From Corythucha ciliata (lineage: Eukaryota > Arthropoda > Insecta > Hemiptera > Tingidae), in NCBI GenBank assembly GCA_038030265.1, contig CM075941.1, forward strand, positions 56,645,952 to 56,709,951: 64,000 nucleotides of DNA. The letters run 5' to 3'. The number at the start of each line of letters is the position of its first letter. The first letter of the stretch is position 1. The translations under genes and the position numbers were made by a program. The notes under the pieces were generated by a model. The model was not told the DNA's origin. It made no database searches and saw only the letters and a list, made by a program, of their open reading frames with translations. Positions 20,322 to 30,949 of this stretch are shown piece by piece.

Positions 20322-22736
20322 CAGGGGCGTAGGTACGGGGGGGATATGGGGGATAGATCCCCCCCCCCAGAGCTACAAGTATACGAACGAAGGAGCACTA
20401 GTACCATAACGAAGAGCCCCATAAAATCGCCAAAAATGAGCGTTTCACAATGAAGTTAGGTTGAACAGATTTTCTGGAATTGAAGCAGCCCGAGAAAAGG
20501 TCCGAGTACGTCAAGCTTTTTCCTTGGACTTCAGACCGGGGGGGGGGGGGCTTTCGCCCCGAACGCTCTATCAGACAAAAATCAGTAATATTCTTGGCTA
20601 TAGCTGCTCGTGGTCTCGCGATGCAACTTCCAGACTAAAATTAAGAAAAAAATCGCTGATTCGCGGTACATGGAGGCCATTCTTCAAATAAATTGTGGAA
20701 ATCAACGCAAAAGTGTTGGATTTGGGCAAACCCCTCGGTTAAAGCTGAGAAAACACACTATAATATTGACAAATAAAAGACGCTTTCAGGTTAAAATTGG
20801 ACAAAAATGGCAAATGGCGCACTGAAATGGGGGGAAACTGAAATGGCGTAAAATCGCCTATTCGTGTATGAAAAAGGGAATAGGATGCTGAATGGCCGCA
20901 AAATTAGCACAAAACGCTATTTCACAGCTGAAATTGGGAAAAATCGCTAATTTGCAACTTGCAGATATACAGTTGTGGAAAAACATTAATTCGCGAATAC
21001 AAAATGAAGAAAATCACTAATTCGTGGCAAAAATTGAAAAAAAAAACACCAATTAGCGCAGCTAAAATTAAGAAAAACGTTAATTTTCAGTTCAAATTGG
21101 GGAAAAGTGCTAATTCTCAGTTGAAAATGGAAAAAATTGCTAATTTGCAGCTTAAATTGAGTCAAACGCCAATTCTTGGCAAAAATTGACAAAACTCGGA
21201 AGGTAATGCTCGGGTTGGAAACGCTACCACGCTGCTAAAAGTTTAGAAAAAGCGAAAATTCGCTGCTAAAATTGAGAAACATCACTAATTCTCGAATTAA
21301 GTGTCGTGAAATTAATAATTTAAAAATTATGATTTTTTGATAGAAATGGATAGATTGATGTAATTTTTTGGTTTGAAAAAAAAAAAAAAAAAAATACATT
21401 TATAATTTAAATTCGCACCTTCTGGAGGCATTTTTGTGGCTAAAATTCAGAAAAATGGCAAATTCACGCATGGCTATATAAAAATGGAAAAAATCGCCAA
21501 TCTACAGCTAAAATTGCGCCAAACGCCAATTTGTGACTGAAATTGAGAAAATTCGCTAATTCAAAGGTTTGAAACGCTACGACGCGTCACCGCTACAATT
21601 TAAAAAATAATGCGCATCTTTTCAGGCTGAAATTGAAAAAAAAAACAACAAAAAACGCCGATTTGTGGCAATAGGTGAAGAAACCACTATTTCGCGAGTA
21701 AACTGAGAAAAATCGCTCACGCATTGCGTATGGTGAACCAAAAAAATCCTAATTCGTGAATTTTTCTCTATTTTAAACGCCATATTCGTGTTTCCCTCTG
21801 TTTTACCCATGCAAATTCACGTTTTCTTTATTTTACCCGAGAAGCGCTTTTTCACAGTTTTAGCCTTTTAGCCGCTTGATCTAGCGCTGTTTCTCAATTT
21901 TATTCTCGAAGTTCCTCAAAAATCTGCGAGTTGGCGTTCTCTCAGTTTCAACAGTGAATTAGCCCCTCAATTTTAGCAGTAAATGAGCACATTTTTTAAT
22001 TTTAGCTCCGAATTATAGCGCCTTTTCTCGATTTCATCCGTAAAATCGTAATTTTACATGCCTTAGCTGTGAATTAGAGTTTTCCTCCACTTTTAGACGC
22101 GAATTCGAGTTTTTCTCGGTTTCACGCCGTGAATCAGCGCTTTTTCTCAATTTCAGTCCCACAGCCGGGAGAATCCGTGAATTGGCGTTTTCTCAATTTT
22201 AGGTGTGAAATTGCGCTTCTTCTCACTTTTCAAAGCTGCAAAATTGTAACACTTTATCACATTTGAGCCGTGAATAGCGTGTTTCACTATTTCTAGACTC
22301 GAATTAGCGTTTTTCTCAGTTTTAGCTTTAAGCCGCGTGAATTATCGCTTTTTCTCAATTTCAGCCCCGAAATTGCCCCAAGAATCGGCGAGTTGTCGTG
22401 TTCTCATTTTTAGCTGTGGATTGTCGTTTTTTCCTCAATTTCAGCAGATAATTAGCTGCGATTTTTAGCGCTTTTTCTCTACTCTATCCGTGATATCGTA
22501 ATTTTTCATACTTTAGTAGCGTGAATTAGCGTTTTCATCCACTTTTAGACGCGAATTAGCGCTTTTTCTCAATTTCAGTCCCTCTGTAGCTGTGAAAATC
22601 CATGAGTTGGCGTTACTCCCTTTTAGCTGTGAATTCGCGCTTTTTCTCAATTTTTTAAAGCTGCTAATTTGAAGCATTTTTTAAAATAGAAAACCAATCC
22701 TGCGAATTCGGCGTTTAGTCGAAGAACCAAACCCTC
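20322..22736 (+). mobile_element. array-carrying hAT-like element, left end only (copy A)
   Basis: The left end CAGGGGCGTAGGTACGGGG resembles the ends at 33032 and, inverted, at 44707. The first 170 bp, with its poly-C/poly-G block and agctacaagtatacgaacga, is shared with those copies. A plus-orientation ~30-bp array occupies about 20590-21745, followed by the same family in minus orientation to 22720. No matching right end was found before BEL-2, so the unit is truncated or rearranged, and the right limit here is simply the start of BEL-2. Confidence 0.6.
20590..22720. repeat. ~30-bp array with a switch in orientation near 21745
   Basis: Units read aattcgcggctaaaattgag-like on the plus strand up to the marker gcgtatggtgaaccaaaaaa, then the reverse complement (cgaattagcgctttttctca) to 22720. 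The same marker occurs at 34740 and inverted near 43110, so the arrays share history beyond the unit itself. Confidence 0.85.
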
Positions 22737-23325
22737 TGTTCGTGTTAGACTGAAGGCGCCAACCGGAGGCCTCCACATTGACGTGCGGCGTTACTGAGCG
22801 CGTTTTTTTTTGCTCTCTCTCGCTCTCACGTTTTTAGAGAACCTATAGTTACACACAGGTACTGACATTACCCGCCATATGTGTTCCTTTAGAAAGGGAA
22901 GGGCTTGTGATTGGCTGGTGAGCGTAACCTACATGACTGGAGCAGCCAATGAGAGATATCAAATCATTTGATCCCTATGTGGGGGGGGGGACCAAACATG
23001 GCGGACTGTCAGTACTCGTAGGAACTTATAGAGCCTTAACGTTTTGTCTGATAACAACTCATGATCTGGAACAGTTTTTCGCAAAATGTAGAGTCTTATT
23101 TTTTTTCTTTCGTTGTTTCAAGTTAACAAATTGTACAAAGTTCATCGAGTGTGTTTCATATCGTTTTTTTTTTGGTCGTGAAGTATGACAATATAGTTTT
23201 TATTCGTTCGTGAATTTTTGCCTAATTTCTTCGCCGCACTACTTCGTACCTTTTCCCTCTTGGTTTTCGTTGCCCGTCGTCACCCGGGCAAATTAAGGCA
23301 CGAACCGAGCCTCAAATCCGGTACA
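22737..23325 (+). repeat. 5' LTR of BEL-2 (589 bp)
   Basis: This LTR matches 27437-27814 except for 211 extra bases between two acgtttt copies (22828-22834 and 23039-23045). The 3' LTR keeps one acgtttt, so a deletion between the direct repeats in the 3' LTR explains the difference simply. Confidence 0.92.
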
Positions 23326-23328
23326 TTG

Positions 23329-23346
23329 TTGGTCCTCCGGGCCGGA
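23329..23346 (+). promoter_or_regulatory. candidate primer binding site of BEL-2
   Basis: The sequence tggtcctccgggccggat begins three bases after the LTR and has the TGG expected to pair with a tRNA CCA end. The tRNA is not identified. Confidence 0.45.
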
Positions 23347-23379
23347 TTGTAGTCGAACGGAAAAGGTACACTCAACGAA

Positions 23380-24640
23380 ATGGAAACGGCAAGATTGAAG
23401 GTAAACATATCTAAAGTAAAGTTTTACTCTAGTCGCTTAGAATCTATGATAGAGCCAAGGGCGAGCTGTCCTTGGCAGACGCAATCGAATTAAACAACAT
23501 TTTACGGGATCAGTCCCTCTTGACCGACGGCTTATTTCTCGTTATTGGGTCAGACGAAAGGCCTTATGGCGTCAACGACGACGCTCTACTCGATCGTTTT
23601 ACGACACTTTGTGTCACCCTCCAGTCCAGGTCGAGCCATGAAACCACGATTCGAACCGAATTAAGTCCCAATCGTACCCCGTCGCCTGACCAAGTCGGGC
23701 ACCGTGCCGATCAAATTAGGTCTCCGAACATCGCTGGAGATTATGTTACAGTTGTGGAACATGACAACGATAATCATCGTTTCGACCCTAAAACCAATCG
23801 CCGAGACATTCTACCTCGATTACAACTACCCATTTTCGACCCCAAAGTCCCAGACGAGTGGTCCAAGTATAGATCGTTATTTACTTCATTGGTAATCGAG
23901 AATGTTGAACTTTCTAATGTAGAACGCCTGCACTACCTCAAGTCGACGCTAAAGGGCGACGCACTCGACATCGTTTCCGGATTGAAATTTGAAGACGGAA
24001 ACTTCGACGTCGCCTGGGACAGTGTGGTAAAACACTTCGACTGTCCTCGAGCCACAGCTATATTTCGTACTGGTCCAAAATCGTTGATCATCCCCCTGTG
24101 GGAAAAAACTCCTCGTCTTTGAAATCGTTCCTGACCACCGTTAAGACCAGTGTCAACGCGCTAAAAATTCTCGAATTGCCCACTGAGCACCGGGACTTCC
24201 CACTAATCAACTTGATCATGAAAAAGCTCGATGCTCAGACGTGCGAACAATTTGAATTAAACAATGTCGATGTTTTCCCCTCGTTTAACAACCTCATGAC
24301 GTTTTTAGAAAATAGAGTGAGATCTTTGGAGTCTGTGAGTCTCTACAACAAGAAACCCACTCCTCAAGATTCGTCGCCATTAAAGCCGACTCCGAAAACA
24401 TCGAGAAACGTCCTGTTGACGTTAGTGGCGCAATGTTCTATGTGTCAGCAGGAACACCCTGTTCGTCGTTGCCCTTCATTTCCCAAAAAGACACCTCGTG
24501 ATCGTTTTCTAGTAGCCAAAGAACTGTCTTTATGCCTGAACTCTTGACTCGAACCATTTATTCACTAAATGTCGAAGCAAGAACACTTGCCGGACTTGTG
24601 GGTCGAAGCACCACACGCTTCTACACTTCCAACCATCCAA
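23380..24640 (+). pseudogene. BEL-2 Gag, frameshifted
   Basis: A likely start is the ATG at 23380 (METARLKVN). The frame breaks near 23455 and resumes as ADAIELNNILRD. A DUF1759-like block (LPRLQLPIFDPKVPDEWSKY) lies near 23810-23870. A second break near 24095 leads to the segment ending at 24547, with the zinc motif CSMCQQEHPVRRC. A third break near 24545 leads to KCRSKNTCRTCGSKHH in another frame. Gag would not be made whole from this copy. Confidence 0.82.
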
Positions 24641-24791
24641 TCGGTATCGTGCGAATGATTCCTCCTGTGAGAAACCCATCGAGGAAGAACCCTCTCACTC
24701 GTCTGACGCAACTTCGATTTCAAAATCGTCTAACACATTTTACACCCACCCGTCCTCGTCGTCCTCATAAACTGTTCTCTTATCAACCGTC

Positions 24792-27378
24792 ATGGTTTCG
24801 ATTCAAACTCGACATAATAAAGAGTACAGAGTCCGAGCGCTCCTGGACTCAGCAAGCCAAAGTTCTTTCATTATTGACTCTCTTGCTTCCCAGCTTGGCC
24901 TACCAAAAAGACAAGCTGAACTTTCCGTGAGAGGCTTGGCAAACAACAAAGTCGTGTCGGTCAACCAAATCACTTCTTTCGTTGTCCATCCAACCGAAAG
25001 AAATGAGCCCAAATTAAGGGTTAACGCTTACTGCATCGACCGAATTTCGGGTCATTTACCTTCGTCTGCCCACGCTGCCGATCTTTGCGATCACTTGAAG
25101 GGTCTCAACCTCGCAGATCCCGGGTTTTCAGTGCCCGGACCTGTATCTTTGTCTATCGGAGCCGATTTACTACCTCAGATTTTCCTAGAGGGGCGACGAA
25201 CCGGCCCAATTGGAACTCCCATAGCCATGCAAACTATTTTCGGATGGACCCTGATGGGACCCGTGCAATCTTCTTCATTTTTATCGTTGGTTGACAGCGT
25301 CGAACCCCCTGAGAGTGAGGTCCATTCGTTTCACTTGACATTAGAAAATATTTCTGAGTCGTTATGGCAGCTGGATGACATCCCTGAGCTCATTCCTGTA
25401 CACCCTGATGATGCGTATTGTGAAAATTTATACAGCCAAGAGGTGAAACGATTGAAAAATGGTAGATACGCCGTTCCTTTGTTATTGAAACCGGGAGAAC
25501 CTGTGCTCGGTAACTCCCGCAAAGCCGCCGAAACAAGATTACGACTTTTAGAAGCTCGTCTGGAGAAGCAGCCTGCTCTCAAAACGGAATATCACCTCGC
25601 TTTACAAACATTTTTGGATGAGGGTTACTTGAACAAAATCGAAAACGTTGACTCTTCAAGCCCTTGTTATTACTTACCACACCACTGCGTTGTAAAAGAG
25701 AGCAGCACTTCAACTAAAGTTCGCATCGTTTTCGACGCGTCTTGTCGTTCAGACAACGGTCGCAGCTTGAACGACACGCTATTTGCAGGACCAAAACTTC
25801 AACAAAACATTTCCGATCTTTTGACTCGGTTCCGGTTTCACGCAATTGTGCTTACTGGCGACATTAGAAAAATGTTTCTACAAGTTAAAGTCAAGGAGCC
25901 GCACCGTTGCTACCAAAGGATACTTTGGCGTTTTTCAAGAGAGTCGCGGATCGAAGTTTTCGAAATGGAATCTTTGCCCTTCGGGCTAAGTTGTTCGCCT
26001 TTCTTAGCCATCAGAACCCTCAAACAACTGGTTTCTGACGAAGGCTCGTCGTTTCCTCTCGCCAGCGCAGCTCTGCTCAATTCCTTTACGTCGACGATCT
26101 AATCGCAACCTGCCCAGATGTTTCGCACGCTCGTAAGCTTAAAATTGAAATAGACCAGCTTCTCAAAAAAACAGGGTTTGATATGACAAAATGGCAATCG
26201 AACCATCCTTCGGTTTTGAATGAAGATGACACTTCTGAAACTCACAAAAACGAAGTATCTTTTGACGCTGATTTATTTTCTAAAATCCTTGGAATGTTCT
26301 GGGATGCCAAGTCCGACACTTTCGCTTATAGAGTCACTAGTTCCGAGCAACCGTCAACAAAACGAGGAATTCTTTCGTCATTGGCACGGATCTTCGATCC
26401 ACTTGGTTTTTTGTCTCCATGCATCCTGACGGCCAAAATTCTGATCAAAGACATCTGGGGACATGGACTTGACTGGGATGACGATCTCCCTCTAGAGATT
26501 CAAGCTCGTTGGAACCGCTTCAATGAAGAACTAGTCCAACTTTCCGAAATTCGAATCCCTCGGTTTTTCAATCATCTTCGTTCGTCTAATACAAAATTTA
26601 TGTTGCACGGATTTTCGGATGCGTCGGAAGCCGCTTATGCGGCCGTTATTTTCATTGTCGTCTCGGAAAACGATCAATTCAAGTCGCATCTTATCATTTC
26701 GAAGACAAGAGTTGCCCCAAAAAAGCATGTCACACTGCCTCGTCTTGAATTGCTTGGAGCTGTACTGTTGGTCAAACTCCTTTCGTCGGTTCTTCGTACT
26801 TTCGATGGTGAAATTGAAATCTCGTCCATCAATTGTTGGACTGACTCAACAATCGTCCTCCACTGGCTCGCCAAATCCGTGAAAACCCACCTAACCAGAG
26901 TCGTGAGTCTTTGACATACGAAGAGTTCGTCACAGTATTGGTCAAGATCGAAGCGTGTCTCAACTCACGCCCGTTATGTCCCATCAGTGAAGATCCCAAC
27001 GACGCATCCGTATTAACTCCGGGGCACTTCTTGATTATGGGACCCCTAATATCCCTTCCTCATGAAAACGTTGAGACGAAAAATCCTGTGATTTTGAAAC
27101 GTTGGCAACTTGTTCAACACATACAGCAACATTTTTGGAGGAGATGGAGCCAAGAGTACCTGCACACTTTACAACAGCGCACAAAATCGACTCGTGTAGG
27201 TGCGTCACTCACTCCTGGTACTCTCGTCCTTATTCACGATGACCACGCCCCTTCCATGCTATGGAAAGTTGGGCGGATAACTGAAATTTTCCCTGGAAAA
27301 GACGGCATCGTTAGAGTCGCAAACGTCAAGGTTCAACGGGAAAATCAGCCACAAAATCTACAAACGACCGGCCATTAA
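24792..27378 (+). pseudogene. BEL-2 Pol, frameshifted and lacking the integrase core
   Basis: Protease motif LLDSASQSSFI lies near residues 17-27 of the frame from 24792. RT follows with VRIVFDASC, GDIRKMFLQV and LPFGLSCSPF. The frame breaks just before the active site, and YVDD is encoded in the next frame near 26092-26103. RNase H (GFSDASEAAYAA, CWTDSTIVLHWL) runs to about 26900. There the sequence jumps straight to the end of integrase (SLTYEEFVTVLVKIEACLNS, then SMLWKVGRITEIF). The rest of RNase H and the integrase zinc and DDE core are missing, so this copy cannot supply its own integrase. Confidence 0.87.
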
Positions 27379-27436
27379 ATTGGCTCCACTACCCAACGTC
27401 TCATCTTCTGAACCGGATGCTTCAGCCGGGGGAGAA

Positions 27437-27814
27437 TGTTCGTCTTAGACTGAAGGCGCCAACCGGAGGCCTCCACATTGACGTGCGGCGTTACTGAGCG
27501 CGTTTTTTTTGCTCTCTCTCGCTCTCACGTTTTGTCTGATAACAACTCATGATCTGGAACTGTTTTTCGCAAAATGTAGAGTCTTATTTTTTTTTCTTTC
27601 GTTGATTCAAGTTAACAAGTTGTACAAAGTTCATCGAGTGTGTTTCATATCGTTTTTTTTTGGTCGTGAAGTATGACAATATAGTTTTTATTCGTTCGTG
27701 AATTTTTTGCCTAATTTCTTCGCCGCACTACTTCGTACCTTTTCCCTCTTGGTTTTCGTTGCCCGTCGTCACCCGGGCAAATTAAGGCACGAACCGAGCC
27801 TCAAATCCGGTACA
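27437..27814 (+). repeat. 3' LTR of BEL-2 (378 bp)
   Basis: It matches the 5' LTR at both ends and is 211 bp shorter because of the deletion between acgtttt repeats. The CCCTC target duplication follows at 27815. Confidence 0.92.
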
Positions 27815-27819
27815 CCCTC

Positions 27820-28085
27820 TAAATTGAATTTTTCACCCACTAAACCTCGTGAAATTTGTTTTTAGAAGAGCAAAACCTGTGCACGGGCCGCTTAAGACCC
27901 TGTGCAATTTTGGTTTTGAAGAGCCAGAACCCACCGAAATTGTTGTTGTTTTTTTTTTTTCAGAAAGTCAACCACGCGAATTTTACGTTTTGATTCGGCG
28001 TTTTAAAGAGACAACCCCTCTATAAATTGAATTTTTCAACCCTTACATAAGCCGGGGGCCAAAACCGTAAAATTCCGAAAGTCAG
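27820..28085 (-). repeat. short array of ~30-bp gggtttggctcttc-type units
   Basis: Degenerate units resembling the reverse complement of gggtttggctcttcaaaaaa occur here. Longer runs of the same family are at about 59200-59515 and 63430-63710. No gene is seen. Confidence 0.55.
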
Positions 28086-28094
28086 TGAAAAGGG

Positions 28095-28774
28095 GGGGGG
28101 GGAGGGGAAACGCCAATTCGCGGATCAATGTGAAAAAATCCGCTTATTCACCGGGGCTAAAATTGAGTAAAAGCGGTTATTGGCGGCTAAAACTGAGAGA
28201 GAACACGGTAATTCACGGCAAAAATGATTGATTCTTGGTTAAAATTGAGAAAAAAAAAATCTCTAATTCGCTGAGTAAAAACCGCTAAATTTCCCGGACG
28301 ATCAATCTAAAATTGACAAAACCGCTTATGCGCCGGAAAAATTAAAGAAAAGCCACGATTCGGAGCTAAAATTGAGAAAAATCTAGATTTTTCCAGCTTA
28401 AGTAGCTTAATCGCACCTGAAGTGGAGAAAACGCTGGTTCGCAAATCAATTTCGAGACTATCCGCTAAATCCGTGTCTAAAATTGAGTACAAGCAGTAAT
28501 TTTCGGCTAAAATTGGCCAAAGCGCGTAGCAAAAATAGAAGAAAATCTACGATTATAGATAATATAACGCTCATTCGCAGCTAAATTTAAGAAAAGGTGC
28601 TTCGCGGAACATTAAAAAAGGCGATCCTTGGCAGCTTAAATGGAGGTAAAGGCTATAATCACGGATCAATCCTGAGAACATCCGATAATTCTTGGCTACA
28701 ATTGAGAAAAGGCGCTAATTTTACAGTAAAAATTGAGGAAATGCGTTAATTTGCGGCTAAAATTGAGAAATCAC
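28095..28774 (+). repeat. ~30-bp array, plus orientation, split by an insertion
   Basis: Units such as ggctaaaattgagaaaaaac run to exactly 28774, where an 8-bp-flanked element begins. Plus-orientation sequence resumes after 30271. This array was therefore the target of the insertion at 28775-30263. Confidence 0.8.
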
Positions 28775-30263
28775 CAGTGGCGGAACAACGCCTGTCGGGG
28801 CCCGGGGCGGGAATCTCTTGGAGGCCCTTTAGTCTCTAATTAAACTAGGAATATAATTTTTTAGTAGCGTTGGAGAACTTTTTTTTTTCCAAATTTTAGG
28901 CACGAAATTGCCTCCGAAAACTGCGTATGTGCGTTTTCTCAATTTTAACCGCGAATGAGCTCATTTTCTCTTTTTTTCCCCCCCGCGAATTAGCACACTT
29001 TCTCATTTACAGCTGCGAATCGGCGCTTTTTAAAGCTCTTAGCCTTGAACTTGCCTACAGAAATCACAAATTAGGTAGCGTTTGAGTGCTCTTTCCCAAT
29101 TTTATCCGCAAAGTAGCAATTTTTCGAAATTTAAGCTGTGAATTGGCGCTTATCTCTATTTTAAACACCAATTCGTGTTTTTCTCTATTTATTACCCACG
29201 AATTAAGCGCTTTTTCACAGTTTATTTGCCCGCTTGAATTAGCGCTTTTTCTCAATTTATTAACTCCCAAAGTTTCCCCATTAACCACCGAGTTGGCGTT
29301 TTATCAATATCAGTTGTGAATTCGCGTTTTTCTCCCAATTTTAGCGGCAAATTGGCACATTTTCTCATTTTTACCTGTAAATCGGTGCATCAAGAATCCG
29401 TAAAGTAGAGGTAGCGTTTGAGTGCTCTGTCCAAATTTTATTCACAAATTAGCGTTTTTCTCCATTTTAAACGCCAATTCGTGTTTTTCTAAATTTTTTC
29501 CTATGAATTAACGTTTTTTTTTTTACTGTTTTAGCCCCTTGAATCAGTGCTTTTTCTCAATTTTGTTCCCGAAGTTACCCAAGAATCTGCAAGTTGGCGT
29601 TTTTCAGCTGTGAATTGGATTATCGTTTTTTTCTCAATTTTATCAGTAAATTAGCACATTTTCCTAATTTTAGCTGCGATTTTTAGCGGGTTTTCTCGAT
29701 TTTATCCGTGAAATCGTATAATTTTTTCATACCTTAGTTGAGTTTTCCTCAACTTTTATTTAGACGCGAATCCCCCCATCCCCCCCAATGTCCCGATGTT
29801 GCCCCGAGAATTCATGAGTTAGCGTTTCCCCCTTTAAGCTGTTAATTTGCGCTTTTTCTCAATTTTTAAAGCTGCTAAATTGTAGCATTTCATCACAATT
29901 TTAGCTGTGAATTAGCGTGTTTCTTGTTTTTTAAGACGCGAATTCGCGTTTTTCTTTATTTCGTCCTTGAATTAGCACTTTTCTCAGTTTTAGCTGCGTG
30001 AATTAGCGCTTTGTCAGTCCCGATTTGGCCCTAAAAGTTCGTGATTTTGCGTTGTCTCAATGTCAGCTGTGAATTAGCGCTTTTATCTATGCCAACAGCC
30101 ATAAATTTCATCAATTCAGCCATGAATCAGCGTTTTTCTCCATTTTCACAAGTGAGTTTAGCCATTCGTTCTCATCTTATCTATTTAAAAATCCCGATTT
30201 TTTTATCTTTAAGCTATTCAGGGGGCGGTCCGCCCCCCTCGCCCCTGCCACGGTACGCTAGAG
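28775..30263 (-). mobile_element. array-carrying element D, GAAATCAC duplication
   Basis: The unit begins CAGTGGCGGAACAACGCC and ends GTACGCTAGAG. GAAATCAC flanks it perfectly at 28767-28774 and 30264-30271. Inside is a minus-orientation ~30-bp array, while the surrounding array is plus. Copies with the same ends but opposite orientation are at 33255-35297 and 61409-63201. The 8-bp duplication and CAGTGG end suggest hAT mobilisation. The two ends are not good inverted repeats of each other. No transposase is present. Confidence 0.75.
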
Positions 30264-30271
30264 GAAATCAC

Positions 30272-30425
30272 AACAACTCGCTGTTGCTACAGGCATAGTT
30301 CGTGGCTAAAATTGAGAAAAAACCATGATTTGACGCAACGTAATGTCTTGTTTATTTAGAGATTATGAGGGGCCTCATAGAGATTTCCGCGCCGGGTTAC
30401 CGGTAGGCGTTGCCGTGTTGGGCCC
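30272..30425 (+). repeat. resumed array and degenerate right element end
   Basis: A plus-orientation array unit (gttcgtggctaaaattgag) is followed by a degenerate copy of the family right end, including agagatttccgcgccgggtt. This looks like the far end of the older element that received insertion D. Confidence 0.6.
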
Positions 30426-30617
30426 CCAACCTTTTAGGTGGGTGGGGAATAAAATTTAAAAAATGGCACGGTCATGCCCTGCTGGCCCCCCGGAGGGTCT
30501 TGCGAGCCTTGGATGATTTGTGTTTTAGGCGAGTTGCAATTGAATAATTTAAACTAATTTGTTAAAATTGATCTAGTATTTTTTTAAAATTAAAAAAAAA
30601 AGTAAATTACGACTCAC

Positions 30618-30943
30618 CTCAAGTACAAAAGACCGTAAGGACCGGACGGGGCCAGGTAGGAGAAGAAATAGAAGAGATTGGCCAGCTGGAAATAGGCGTG
30701 ATTGACGGGCGCCCAGCCAGCGCTGGAACACGATGACGTCAACAGAACTGCCGCAATCCCGCCGGCCGATGACGAAGAAGGAGAAGACGACGACGTCGTC
30801 GACGCGTTGCCACCCGGAGGCGACGTCAATGTCATCGCGGACCAAATGGCGGATTCAGCGGCGGCGGCGGCGGCAGGTGATATTGTCGTCTCCTCATCCC
30901 AACCCCCCGGCCAACCCATCACCTTCTTCCTCGGTCGACCATC
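30618..30943 (-). CDS. bves: Popeye-domain protein (POPDC/bves), exon A
   Basis: This 326-nt minus-strand exon has a strong acceptor (T-rich tract, ctgttcaag) before 30943 and a GTGAGT donor after 30618. It encodes a low-complexity Ala/Ser/Thr-rich N-terminus with one glycosylation sequon (NAST). The first Popeye membrane region follows: VNHAYFQLANLFYFFSYLAP and GLLYLR. It exits in phase 2, and its last two bases AG join the A of exon B to give Arg, which matches the LR/CTL position of POPDC proteins. A Met at residue 9 of the exon (KKVMGWPGG) could be the start. If it is not, an upstream exon lies to the right. Base composition is clearly more GC-rich than the flanks. Confidence 0.9.
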
Positions 30944-30949
30944 CTTGAA

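Larger units (their letters stand above)
22737..27814 (+). mobile_element. BEL/Pao retrotransposon (BEL-2), internally deleted
   Basis: The element is bounded by LTRs starting TGTTCG and ending GGTACA. A perfect 5-bp target duplication, CCCTC, lies at 22732-22736 and 27815-27819. Gag and pol are recognisable but carry several frame breaks, and the integrase core is deleted. It is a different family from BEL-1, with different LTRs and a canonical YVDD. It lies antisense to the host gene inside the large intron. Confidence 0.93.
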
